Shown here: piece by piece, positions 1 through 7,410 of the stretch
How positions within the stretch are numbered: position 1 is the first letter of the stretch
How the letters are laid out: every line of letters begins with the position of its first letter
Source of the DNA: Hyphomicrobiales bacterium
Lineage (GTDB): Bacteria > Pseudomonadota > Alphaproteobacteria > Rhizobiales > Xanthobacteraceae
Assembly: GCA_003164375.1 (NCBI GenBank)
Contig: PLTE01000334.1
Location: 20,474 to 41,443 of the forward strand
Reading direction: 5' to 3'
DNA: 20,970 bases
Program-made: the position numbers and the translations under genes
The notes under the pieces: model-generated
Databases searched by the model: none
Told to the model about the DNA's origin: nothing
Seen by the model: the letters and a program-made list of their open reading frames with translations, nothing else

Positions 1-148
1 CGGATCGATCTCCGCCGAGCACGGCGTCGGCGTGATGAAGCGCGACCTCTTACCGTCGGTGAAAGATCCGGTCGCACTCGATCTGATGCGCAGCCTCAAA
101 GCGCTGCTCGACCCGAACGGTATTCTCAATCCAGGCAAAGTGCTTTAA
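1..148 (+). CDS. FAD-linked oxidase, C-terminal end (partial, GlcD/D-lactate dehydrogenase type)
   Basis: Frame 2 reads through from the window edge to a TAA at 146-148. The visible 48 residues contain SISAEHGVGVMKR and end LDPNGILNPGKVL. This is the hallmark C-terminus of the FAD-linked oxidase family (glycolate oxidase GlcD, D-lactate dehydrogenase, D-2-hydroxyglutarate dehydrogenase): the EHGxG segment lies near the active site and DPxGxLNPGK closes the protein. Such flavoenzymes oxidise 2-hydroxyacids to 2-oxoacids. The FAD-binding domain and the true substrate lie outside the window, so the member cannot be named. The gene converges with the ABC importer operon 23 bp downstream. Confidence 0.85.
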   Translation, partial: GSISAEHGVGVMKRDLLPSVKDPVALDLMRSLKALLDPNGILNPGKVL

Positions 149-171
149 GGCGCGGTACTTTAGGGCGCGTA

Positions 172-1143
172 TTACGGCATCGCCAAGGCCGGCGCGATGT
201 AGGTCTTGTCGACGAATGTATTGTAGTCCGGCTGCGCGGACAGGTTTCCAAGCGCGATCTGCGTGGCCATTGAGACCTTCAGCGCGTCGGCGCTGATATC
301 GACGCTCGGGGGATAAACACCGTCTGCCAGCATGCGCTTGACTGCGGCTTCGACCACCATCGGATCGAGATTCGGGAACTCCGACTTGGCGATCTCGATC
401 GTGCGCGCCTCATTCTTCGGCATAAAGCGCATGGCCAGTTCCAGTCCCTTGACCAGGCGCTGCGCGCTGTCGGGATCGACATCGTTGCGCGCGGCGATGG
501 CCGAGAAAGCATAGGGGCCGTAGAGTTTCGGGAATCCAAGCACCACCGTCATGCCCTTGGCGACCACCTGGTCGACGCCCGGTTCGTACATCACCGCCAC
601 CTTCGCCTGATGCGCCATGAACGGACCGGGCTCGCTACCGATCGGAACCTGAATCATTTCGACGTCGGTCGTGGCATCCATGCCGTTTTCCTTCAACAGC
701 TTCATCAACAGCGACGTACTGGTCGTCGGCATGGTGCCGGTAACGACCTTTTCACCCTTCAAGTCCTTTGCGCTGGTGAACTTGAAATCGGGCGTCGCCA
801 CGATCCAGACGGCGGCGCCGTTGACCACGTTGGCGATAATATGCACCGGCGCGCCCTTGCTGGCCGCGATCGCGACCCATTCCGGCCCATGCAGAGAGAA
901 TTCGGCGCTCTTCGATATCACCGCGTTGAGCGCGACGGTCGGCGCGCCTGCGGTCTCCTTGTCGACGTCGAGACCTTGCTGGGTGAAGAAACCCTGGTCG
1001 ATCGCCACATAGAGCGGCAGATAGAGCATCGACTGGAACGCCTGGGACAGCACTACTTTCTTGCCTTCGGCGAACACCGGTGAGGACGAGGCCAGAATGA
1101 CGCAAACCAGGAAGGCGCGAACGACACTGCAGAAAATACGCAT
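172..1143 (-). CDS. ABC transporter substrate-binding protein, NitT/TauT (NMT1/THI5-like) family
   Basis: 323 residues, typical length for the family. Residues 1-25 form a Sec signal peptide ending in PVFA, so the mature protein is periplasmic. The mature N-terminus follows the SsuA/TauA/ThiY pattern: a short strand, then YLPLYVAIDQGFFTQQGLDV, then an alternating alpha/beta binding-protein fold with FTSAKDLKGEKV near the hinge. Such proteins capture small solutes (sulfonates, nitrate, pyrimidine precursors, aromatic acids) and pass them to an inner-membrane permease. The ligand cannot be read from sequence. A GGAGA ribosome site sits 7 bases before the ATG. It is the last gene of a three-gene operon behind the permease (30-bp gap). 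Confidence 0.88.
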   Translation of the reverse strand: MRIFCSVVRAFLVCVILASSSPVFAEGKKVVLSQAFQSMLYLPLYVAIDQGFFTQQGLDVDKETAGAPTVALNAVISKSAEFSLHGPEWVAIAASKGAPVHIIANVVNGAAVWIVATPDFKFTSAKDLKGEKVVTGTMPTTSTSLLMKLLKENGMDATTDVEMIQVPIGSEPGPFMAHQAKVAVMYEPGVDQVVAKGMTVVLGFPKLYGPYAFSAIAARNDVDPDSAQRLVKGLELAMRFMPKNEARTIEIAKSEFPNLDPMVVEAAVKRMLADGVYPPSVDISADALKVSMATQIALGNLSAQPDYNTFVDKTYIAPALAMP

Positions 1144-1173
1144 CTCAGAATCTCCATATGGGGTGAGCGGCAG

Positions 1174-2028
1174 TCAAACCTGCAGCTGATGAACGGCGCT
1201 CGACACTTTCCAGGGGATGAGCAGGCGCTCGACCAGGTCGATGACGTAATAGAGGACGAAACCCACCAGCATGAGAACGAACAGGCCGACCCATACTGTG
1301 TTGAGGTCGTAAAAGCTCGACGCGTTGTAGATCAGATGGCCGAGCCCGTGCTGCGATGAGATGAATTCGCCGACCACGGCGCCGACCAGGCCGAAGCCTA
1401 TATTGATGCGGAAGGTGGCGATGATCGACGGGATGGTGGAGGGAACGACCGCCTTGTAGAAAATCTGATGCTTGGTTGCACCCATCGAAACCAATAGCGC
1501 CTGCAAATCCGTGTCGGCATCCTTGGCGGCCTGATAGGCGGCGATCAGCGCGACGATCGCCGTGAGTGAAACGGCGAGCGCGACCTTCGACACGAGGCCT
1601 GTGCCGAACCACAGGATGATGATCGGCGCCAGCGCAATCTTCGGCACGCTATTGATCGCGACGATGAACGGTTCCACGAGCCGCGCAACGAAAATCGAAT
1701 ACCACAGCGCCAATCCCGCGATCGATCCGGAGATCGTGCCGATGATGAAGCCGAGGATGGCCTCGAACAGGGTGTAGGAGGTGTCGGACAGCAATTCGCC
1801 GTTGCCCGCCATCCGCAGCAACGTCACGTAGATGCCCGACGGCGAACCGAACAGGAAGTCCGAGATCCAACCGATCCGCACGCCGAATTGCCACAGCAGC
1901 AACAATAAAGCGACGGCGCCAGTTTGCAGAAGCGCGCGTCCAACGATCGTGTTGAACATAGACCGTTTGCGCGACGCAGGCCGCGGCTGTTGGAGCGCGG
2001 CAGATTTTTCGGCCGCGATCACGCTCAT
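1174..2028 (-). CDS. ABC transporter permease, NitT/TauT (SsuC/TauC-like) family
   Basis: 284 residues from the ATG at 2028, chosen because that ATG overlaps the TGA of the ATPase gene as ATGA, a sign of translational coupling. The same frame stays open to 2082, but that extension lies inside the ATPase. After a polar N-terminus, hydrophobic segments start near residue 35 (TGAVALLLLLWQFGVRIGW), and the cytoplasmic EAA loop is visible as LVSMGATKHQIFYKAVVPS with its conserved Gly. This inner-membrane protein forms the translocation channel and docks on the ATPase through the EAA loop. The substrate is unknown. Confidence 0.9.
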   Translation of the reverse strand: MSVIAAEKSAALQQPRPASRKRSMFNTIVGRALLQTGAVALLLLLWQFGVRIGWISDFLFGSPSGIYVTLLRMAGNGELLSDTSYTLFEAILGFIIGTISGSIAGLALWYSIFVARLVEPFIVAINSVPKIALAPIIILWFGTGLVSKVALAVSLTAIVALIAAYQAAKDADTDLQALLVSMGATKHQIFYKAVVPSTIPSIIATFRINIGFGLVGAVVGEFISSQHGLGHLIYNASSFYDLNTVWVGLFVLMLVGFVLYYVIDLVERLLIPWKVSSAVHQLQV

Positions 2029-2825
2029 GACGCCGTCGTTTCCGGCTGCTTGGCTTCGGTTTGGATGTCGAGTTCGCCGCACAATGTGCGGAAGTAGCCG
2101 GCAAAGCGATGGTCGCTCCGCGCGGCGATCGGCGAGTGTTCGGCGATGTCGATATCGTGGACTGTCTTGACGCGCGCCGGCCTGCCGCTCAGCACGACGA
2201 CCCGCTTGGACAGTGCGACCGCTTCGTCGATGTCGTGTGTCACCAGCACCACGGTCTTGTTGAAAGTCTCCACCGCCTGTTTCAGAACGCCCTCGAGGTA
2301 GAGCCTGGTCTGGTAGTCGAGCGCCGAAAACGGCTCATCGAGTAGCAGGATGCCGGGGTCCATGATCAGTGTGCGAATGAGCGCCACGCGCTGGCGCATC
2401 CCGCCTGACAAGGTCTTCGGATAGGCGTTTTCAAAGCCGGCAAGACCGAATGCATGGAGGTGTTCGCGCGCACGATCGACGGCGGCACGGCGGTCGACGC
2501 CGCGCATTTCGAGCCCAAGCAGCACATTCCCGAGCACCGTACGCCAGGGAAACAACAAGTCCTTTTGCATCATGTAACCGACCTGTCCGCGCAGACTGGG
2601 AACCTCTTCGCCGCGATAGACGAGGTTGCCGGCATCCGGTTCGATCAGGCCGGCGATGATGTTGAAGATGGTGGTCTTGCCGCAACCGCTTGGCCCGATG
2701 ATGCTCACGAAATCCTGTTCGTGGATGTCGAAGTTTAGGCCGTCGAGCACCCTGACCTCGGGACCTTTGCCGGCGAAGGCTTTATGGATATTGCGGACGC
2801 TCAGCTGGATCGGGGCGGCGGCCAT
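2025..2825 (-). CDS. ABC transporter ATP-binding protein, NitT/TauT (SsuB/TauB-like) family
   Basis: 266 residues with a complete ATPase core: Walker A GPSGCGKT at 44-51, Q-loop Gln87, signature LSGGMRQR from 139, Walker B ILLLDEP at 159-165, D-loop SALD to 170 and switch His197 in VTHDIDEA. It powers import through the permease encoded next. The start is the ATG at 2825, preceded by GGGAG with about 9 bases spacing. It is the first gene of the operon ATPase, permease, binding protein. The 160-bp region upstream holds no gene and should carry the promoter. All catalytic residues are present. Confidence 0.93.
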   Translation of the reverse strand: MAAAPIQLSVRNIHKAFAGKGPEVRVLDGLNFDIHEQDFVSIIGPSGCGKTTIFNIIAGLIEPDAGNLVYRGEEVPSLRGQVGYMMQKDLLFPWRTVLGNVLLGLEMRGVDRRAAVDRAREHLHAFGLAGFENAYPKTLSGGMRQRVALIRTLIMDPGILLLDEPFSALDYQTRLYLEGVLKQAVETFNKTVVLVTHDIDEAVALSKRVVVLSGRPARVKTVHDIDIAEHSPIAARSDHRFAGYFRTLCGELDIQTEAKQPETTAS

Positions 2826-3002
2826 GTGAGGGGACTCCCTGTCGGAGCCACTTTATGCAATCTGCGTGCCGAGTCCGGCCAGGGGAAAATCCTAGTTGCC
2901 CGAAGACGTTGGCGTTTACACGGAGGCCCGGCCGCAAGGTGGATTGAAGGAACGCATTCCCTGAATTAAAAGTGCGCGTGTCTGTGAATGGGCAGGTTCA
3001 TC

Positions 3003-3236
3003 ATGAAAACAGTCCTCATCGTCGCTATCATGATTGCGTTACTGCCGGCTGCCGCTTACGCGCAAGCGCCGCCAAAGGGTCCGTTGACGATCCGGACCGA
3101 GGCCGAGAAGAAGCGGGACGCTGAAATCGATAGGGCTTATAAAGAGGCCCTCAAGCGAGATGCCAGCGTCAAGCAGCCTCCGCCCGATCCTTGGCAAACC
3201 ATAAGACCCGCTCCCACCGACACGACGAAGCATTGA
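3003..3236 (+). CDS. Small secreted protein of unknown function (conserved in Bradyrhizobium-type genomes)
   Basis: 77 residues from the ATG at 3003, preferred over the in-frame ATG at 2988 because GGCAGG lies 6 bases upstream and the protein then starts MKTVLIVAIMIALLPAAAYA, a clean Sec signal peptide cut before QAPP. The mature part of about 57 residues has a charged helix (TEAEKKRDAEIDRAYKEALK) and a Pro-rich tail containing DPWQTIRP. From memory, short secreted proteins with an EKxRDxxIDRAY helix and a DPW segment recur in Bradyrhizobium relatives. No function is known to me. It is divergent from the ABC operon and converges on the amidohydrolase gene. Confidence 0.7.
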   Translation: MKTVLIVAIMIALLPAAAYAQAPPKGPLTIRTEAEKKRDAEIDRAYKEALKRDASVKQPPPDPWQTIRPAPTDTTKH

Positions 3237-3260
3237 CGTCGTCCGCCCGGCTGTTTCCGC

Positions 3261-4160
3261 TCACGCTCCGAATAGCCGCGCCGGCGTCTCGACCAGAATG
3301 CTCCGGCGCGCCGCTTCGTCCGGGGTCCAGTCGTGAAACAAGTCGAGCAAATGACCGTCGTCGGGCATCACCGCGGCGGCGATCGAAGGATGCGGCCAGT
3401 CGCTGCCCCACATCAGCCGCTCGGGATTGGCGCGGACGAGCGCTTCGTGGAGCGGCCGCGCGTCGGCATAATCTGGATATTGCGTCGAACAGCGATAGAC
3501 GCCTGAGAGCTTGACGTGGACGTGGCCGTCGCCGACCAGCCTGAGCAAGGCCTGGAAATTCGGCTCGCCGACGCCGGCTGCTGCCGGGACCATGCCGAGA
3601 TGATCGACGATCACCGGCATCTGCCGTGAAATATCGCGCAGCGCCGCGGCCGTGTCCGCGAGCATCCGGTGATCGCAAAAAAACTGCACGACCCAGCCGA
3701 GCTCGGCCATGGTGGGCCGAAACGCCTCGAACACATCGAGCCCGACGCCGCGCGTGTAATTCGGCTTCTGCGGAAACAGATGAAAGCGCAAACCCCGCAT
3801 GCCGCGCCGGTGCCAACCGCGCAACACGTCGGGCTTGATGCGGGTGTCGGTGATGGCGACCCCGCGCAGTCTCTCAGGAAAGCGGTCCAGTGCATCGAGC
3901 ACCACGCGATTGTCATAGACATGCGCATTGCCCTGGACCACGAGACCGTTGCTGAACCCGAGATGATCGAGAAGCGCGATGAGGCGTTCGACCGGCGCAT
4001 CGGGTGGCGTATAGCCGCGCCCCGGCTGGTAAGGGAACTTGTCGGACGGGCCGAAGATGTGGAAGTGCGAATCCCAGGCGCCGGGCGGCGGAGGAACCCG
4101 CGGCCGGTTCGGTTGCGGCACCGGGCCAGCGATACGGGGAGGTTCGTCGGCGGTATTCAT
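3261..4160 (-). CDS. Amidohydrolase family 2 protein (2-pyrone-4,6-dicarboxylate hydrolase-like)
   Basis: 299 residues, typical for the COG3618 TIM-barrel hydrolases. Visible metal or active-site positions are the DSHFHIF strand with His32 and His34, His80 in VQGNAHVYDN, His187 in VDHLGM, and Asp254 in MWGSDWPHP. The family includes LigI, which opens the lactone of 2-pyrone-4,6-dicarboxylate in lignin-derived aromatic catabolism, and other lactonases. The true substrate here is not determined. The protein is cytoplasmic. It lies 6 bp behind a Bug receptor gene in the same direction, so the pair are probably cotranscribed and may handle the same carboxylate or lactone. Confidence 0.87.
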   Translation of the reverse strand: MNTADEPPRIAGPVPQPNRPRVPPPPGAWDSHFHIFGPSDKFPYQPGRGYTPPDAPVERLIALLDHLGFSNGLVVQGNAHVYDNRVVLDALDRFPERLRGVAITDTRIKPDVLRGWHRRGMRGLRFHLFPQKPNYTRGVGLDVFEAFRPTMAELGWVVQFFCDHRMLADTAAALRDISRQMPVIVDHLGMVPAAAGVGEPNFQALLRLVGDGHVHVKLSGVYRCSTQYPDYADARPLHEALVRANPERLMWGSDWPHPSIAAAVMPDDGHLLDLFHDWTPDEAARRSILVETPARLFGA

Positions 4161-4166
4161 CGTGTC

Positions 4167-5150
4167 TCAACCCAGCCTGATATTGGCGTCCTTTACGACC
4201 CTGTTCCACAGCGCCATTTGGGCCTCGACATAAGCGCCGAATTGTTCCGGCGTATTCGGGTGCGATTCGACATTGAGCTCAGCGAACCGCGCGCTCACTG
4301 GCGCTGAAACCAGCGCGGCGTTGACCGCGGCATTGAGCTTGCGGACAATCGTTGACGGCGTAGCGTGCGGGACGAAGATGCCGTTCCAGTCATAGCCCTC
4401 AAATCCCGGCAAGCTCTCCGACATGGCCGGAATATCCGGCAGGCTGGCGAGCCGGCCTTCGCCGGTCTGCGCAATGGCCTTCACCTTGCCGCCTCTGATT
4501 AAGCCGACCACCGCGGACCCGTTTGAAAAGACGAATTTCACCTGGCCCGCCATCACGTCGGTGACCGCAAGACCGCCGCCGCGATAGGGCACATGATTGA
4601 TCTTGATGCCGGCCTGGCGCGCGAACAATTCAAGCAAGAGATGCTGCAGCGTGCCGTTGCCCGACGAGGCCATGTCGATGCCGTCCGGCGACGCTTTGGC
4701 AAACGCGATGACATCGGCGACGGTGGTCACCGGCACGGACGGCGTGGCGACGAGGATGTTCGCCACCCGCCCGACCAGCACGACGGGATCGAAGTCTCGG
4801 CGGTAATCGAACGGCAAATTCGTATAAAGCGATGCGTTCACCGAGAACGCGGTGGCGTCGTGCAAGATCGTGTAGCCGTCGGGGGTGGCTTTGGCGACGG
4901 CTTCTTCGCCGATCGTGCCGCCGGCACCGCCGCGATTTTCGATGGCGAATTGCTGGCCGAGATCCTGGCTCAGCCTGGCGTAGAGAATTCGCGCCGTGGT
5001 GTCGGCGCCGCCGGCCGGCGGATAAGGCACCATGACTCGCACCGGCCGATCCGGCCAGACTGTTTGCGCCGGCGCGGTTTGCGCTTTGGCGAACGGCACA
5101 ACCGCGGCCGCGGCAAGCAGTCCGCGTCGCGTGACACCGGCCCCAGCCAT
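4167..5150 (-). CDS. Bug/TctC family tripartite tricarboxylate transporter substrate-binding protein
   Basis: 327 residues from the ATG at 5150, chosen because GAGGGGAGCA directly precedes it; the frame stays open to 5210, but that extension lacks such a site. The N-terminus TRRGLLAAAAVVPFAKAQ carries a twin Arg before a hydrophobic stretch, so export by Tat or Sec is possible, with cleavage near AKA-Q. The mature protein has Bug family signatures: WPDRPVRVMVPYPPAGGADT at its start, AKATPDGYTI, and NHVPYRGGGLAVTDVMAGQV. Such receptors bind carboxylates in the periplasm. No TctA/TctB membrane gene is adjacent, as is common for Bug paralogues. The ligand is likely related to the substrate of the adjoining hydrolase (inference). 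Confidence 0.9.
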   Translation of the reverse strand: MAGAGVTRRGLLAAAAVVPFAKAQTAPAQTVWPDRPVRVMVPYPPAGGADTTARILYARLSQDLGQQFAIENRGGAGGTIGEEAVAKATPDGYTILHDATAFSVNASLYTNLPFDYRRDFDPVVLVGRVANILVATPSVPVTTVADVIAFAKASPDGIDMASSGNGTLQHLLLELFARQAGIKINHVPYRGGGLAVTDVMAGQVKFVFSNGSAVVGLIRGGKVKAIAQTGEGRLASLPDIPAMSESLPGFEGYDWNGIFVPHATPSTIVRKLNAAVNAALVSAPVSARFAELNVESHPNTPEQFGAYVEAQMALWNRVVKDANIRLG

Positions 5151-5219
5151 TGCTCCCCTCCCCGGCTTTTGCGGCAGCCTAGCACCCCCGCGCGAGGAGA
5201 AAACAAGCAACTTGGTCCG

Positions 5220-5903
5220 CTACGCGGAGAGGTCGAAAAACTCCAACAGCCCGCGGCGGCCGGACGGCGTGATCGATAGCGCGCGGGTGTCGCGGATGCG
5301 CTCGATCCACTTCAGCTCGAAGCAGCGCTGCGCCAAGGCGGCACCGACCGCGCCGCCGATATGCGGCCGCCGCTCGGTCCAATCCAGGCAGGGGCGGCAA
5401 AACACCCGGCGTTTCTTGTATGCCGAAAGATCGACGCCGAGCTTGCCGAGAAAATCCATGCCGGAGGGTGTCACCTCGCCCGCCTCGTCGCCAAGCACGA
5501 CGAATTCGTGCGCGCTCATGCGCTCGGCAAGGCCGACGCCGAGCACGCCCGCGATGTGGTCGTAACAGGTGCGGGCATGGCGCAGCTTGTCGTCGAGCTT
5601 CGACTTCGGCTGGAAACGCGGCGGCCCGGTGAGCGCCACGTTCATGATGCTTTCCAGCATTTGCGCGACATGCGGACCGGCCAGGCGGTAATAGCGGTGG
5701 CGGCCTTGTTTCATGAGCACCACCAGGCGGGCTGAGAACAGCTTGCCGAGATGCCCGCTGGTCGTCTGCGGCGTCACGCCGGCGGCAAAAGCGAGTTCGG
5801 TTGCCGTGAGCGCGCGACCGCCGAGCAAGGCGCACAGCATATTCGCGCGCGCCGGATCGCCGACCAGGCTTGCGACTTCGGCGATGTGGGGCGCATTCGG
5901 CAT
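5220..5903 (-). CDS. ArsR-type winged-helix transcriptional regulator with C-terminal extension
   Basis: 227 residues from the ATG at 5903; an upstream TTG at 5927 is in frame but adds only eight residues not typical of the family. Residues 1-90 form a winged-helix domain starting MPNAPHIAEVASLVGDPARA, with a recognition region VTPQTTSGHLGKL and a wing GRHRYYRL. The C-terminal half of about 130 residues contains RRVFCRPCLDWTERRPHIGG, a CxxC followed by His that recalls thiol or metal sensing, although this longer ArsR group is not proven to bind metal. It lies 69 bp upstream of the Bug gene in the same direction and may control the receptor-hydrolase pair. An inverted repeat lies about 55 bp before its start. 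Confidence 0.85.
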   Translation of the reverse strand: MPNAPHIAEVASLVGDPARANMLCALLGGRALTATELAFAAGVTPQTTSGHLGKLFSARLVVLMKQGRHRYYRLAGPHVAQMLESIMNVALTGPPRFQPKSKLDDKLRHARTCYDHIAGVLGVGLAERMSAHEFVVLGDEAGEVTPSGMDFLGKLGVDLSAYKKRRVFCRPCLDWTERRPHIGGAVGAALAQRCFELKWIERIRDTRALSITPSGRRGLLEFFDLSA

Positions 5904-5957
5904 GGTTCGACATCCGATTTTCCCCAATATGCGCGAGCGGCGGCGCCATTACCACAG

Positions 5958-5989
5958 CCGATACTTCGCTCGCGGCCGAAGTAAATCGG
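5958..5989. promoter_or_regulatory. Inverted repeat upstream of the ArsR-type gene, candidate operator
   Basis: CCGAT-ACTTCG, an 8-base centre, then CGAAGT-aa-ATCGG: an 11-bp interrupted dyad with two extra bases in one arm. It lies about 55 bp upstream of the regulator's ATG and downstream of the SRAP stop codon. Winged-helix regulators bind such dyads and often repress themselves. It could instead be a hairpin ending SRAP transcription, although no run of T follows. Binding is inferred only. Confidence 0.35.
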
Positions 5990-6066
5990 GAGGCGAACCG
6001 GGCCACGGCGACGAATTCACGGCGACCGACGAGCGAACTGCTAGATCGACTCGCGCGCTAACGAAC

Positions 6067-6855
6067 CTAAAACAACGAAGCCTGGCCGTTCGGCTCTTTG
6101 GCTTTTTTCGGCTTTTCTTTCTTGACCGGCGCCTGCTCCGCGGCTTGCGCGGGCACCGGCGCCGCGGCCGTCATCGGCGCGATCAGCGCCGCGGCATCGT
6201 TGGCGACGCGGTTGACCGCCGTGCCGACCTCGTAGGCTTCGAGCAAGTTGTCGTCGGTCGGCCTGATCAGGACCGCGGCCACATCGGCCTCGACATTGGC
6301 GCAGTCGAGCCACAAATCGAATGCCTCCGGCGGCACGAAGACCGGCATGCGGTCGTGGATCGCCGACAGTGTGCGGTTCGCGCTCGTGGTGATGATGGCG
6401 GCGGTGTCGAGCTCTTCGCCGTTCGGTCCTGTCCAGGTCTCCCATAAGCCTGCGAAAGCAAGCGGCGCCGCGTTGCCATCGTCGTCCTTCTTGGCGCACA
6501 CGAAAAAGGGCCGCTTCGGGCCGCCGGCTTTGCCGCCGGCCTGCCATTCATAAAAGCCATCGGTTGGAATGAGGCAGCGCCGCCGCCGCACGGCGTTGCG
6601 GAACGCCGGCTTCTCCAGCACGGATTCGCCACGCGCATTGATGAGAAGTGGAAAGGTTTTTGGGTCTTTAACCCAAGAGGGCAGCAAACCCCAGCGCATC
6701 AGCGTAAGCGAGCGCCTGCCGTCGACAAGCCGCACGATCGGGATCGGTTGGGTCGGCGCCACATTATAGCGCGGCGGAAAATTCGGCTGCTCGCCATAGC
6801 GAAACAGCGCCCGGATAGCCTCCGGCGTCGAGATGATGACATAGCGTCCGCACAT
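6067..6855 (-). CDS. SRAP family protein (YedK/HMCES-like), abasic-site DNA-protein crosslinking
   Basis: 262 residues. The start MCGRYV places the catalytic Cys at position 2, exposed once Met1 is removed. Other conserved residues are Asn73 in INARGE, Glu103 in DGFYEW and His167 in IHDRMP, the known active site of SRAP proteins. These proteins form a thiazolidine crosslink with abasic sites in single-stranded DNA and shield them during replication. The core ends near residue 215. An Ala/Pro-rich linker follows, then a Lys-rich stretch KKEKPKKAKEPNGQASLF. The last five residues resemble a sliding-clamp-binding motif. The gene is divergent from the NUDIX gene with only 37 bp between starts. 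Confidence 0.93.
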   Translation of the reverse strand: MCGRYVIISTPEAIRALFRYGEQPNFPPRYNVAPTQPIPIVRLVDGRRSLTLMRWGLLPSWVKDPKTFPLLINARGESVLEKPAFRNAVRRRRCLIPTDGFYEWQAGGKAGGPKRPFFVCAKKDDDGNAAPLAFAGLWETWTGPNGEELDTAAIITTSANRTLSAIHDRMPVFVPPEAFDLWLDCANVEADVAAVLIRPTDDNLLEAYEVGTAVNRVANDAAALIAPMTAAAPVPAQAAEQAPVKKEKPKKAKEPNGQASLF

Positions 6856-6892
6856 GGCTAAGCAGATATAGGACGAAGTGGAACCGATTTGA

Positions 6893-7339
6893 ATGAACGA
6901 TAGCGCCCGGACTTATCCGACGCGGCCTTATCTCGCCGTCAGCGCCGCGATATTCCGCGACGGCCGGGTCCTGATCGTGCGCCGGGCGCGGCCCCCGGCC
7001 CACGGGCTCTATACGCTGCCGGGCGGCGGCGTCGAGCTCGGCGAGACCTTGGAGCAGGCGGTGATCCGCGAAGTCCGCGAGGAAACCGCGCTAGAGGTCG
7101 CGCCGGTCGAGCTGGTCGGCTTTCGCCAAGCCATCGCGCGCGACGACGCCGGTCGCGTCGAGCGGCATTTCGTCATTCTACCGTTCGCAGCGCGCTTTCT
7201 CGCCGGCGAGGTTTCGCTCAACGAGGAATTAGCCGAGGCGCAGTGGCTTGTCCCCGCCGATATCGCCGGCCTGAAGACGACGGACGGATTGGCGCAGATC
7301 GTTGCCACGGCGGCCGAACGCATGGCCACTGCGCGATGA
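6893..7339 (+). CDS. NUDIX hydrolase
   Basis: 148 residues. The Nudix box lies near residues 43-66 and reads GGVELGETLEQAVIREVREE, followed by TAL where the consensus has a Gly. The metal-binding REVREE core is intact, so a diphosphatase that cleaves nucleoside diphosphates linked to another moiety is expected. The substrate (an oxidised nucleotide, ADP-ribose or a sugar nucleotide) cannot be told from sequence. The N-terminus RPYLAVSAAIFRDGRVLIVRR is typical of small housekeeping members. The start is the ATG at 6893. It is divergent from the SRAP gene and its stop overlaps a possible upstream ATG of the next frame. Confidence 0.9.
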   Translation: MNDSARTYPTRPYLAVSAAIFRDGRVLIVRRARPPAHGLYTLPGGGVELGETLEQAVIREVREETALEVAPVELVGFRQAIARDDAGRVERHFVILPFAARFLAGEVSLNEELAEAQWLVPADIAGLKTTDGLAQIVATAAERMATAR

Positions 7340-7410
7340 GCTTCGCCTCAACCATGCCGCGTTCTCATGGCTTCCGTGTCGTCCGCTGCAATATTATGTT
7401 GGCGCCGAAC

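Noticed and set aside
2029..2082. Longer N-terminus of the ABC permease
   Set aside because: It would overlap the ATPase coding region by 58 bases; the ATGA junction at 2025-2028 is a better start.
2826..2987. Thiamine (TPP) riboswitch before the NMT1/THI5-like ABC operon
   Set aside because: The conserved CTGAGA core is not found on the minus strand of this gap, so thiamine control is not supported.
3669..4307. 212-codon plus-strand frame opposite the amidohydrolase and Bug genes
   Set aside because: It spans the junction of two well-supported minus-strand genes and its composition is that of an antisense shadow.
6881..6898. GAAC...GAAC direct repeat between the SRAP and NUDIX genes as an alphaproteobacterial LexA (SOS) box
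   Set aside because: The spacing is 10 bases, while the alphaproteobacterial box needs 7. No other match was noticed in this gap, so SOS control is not supported.
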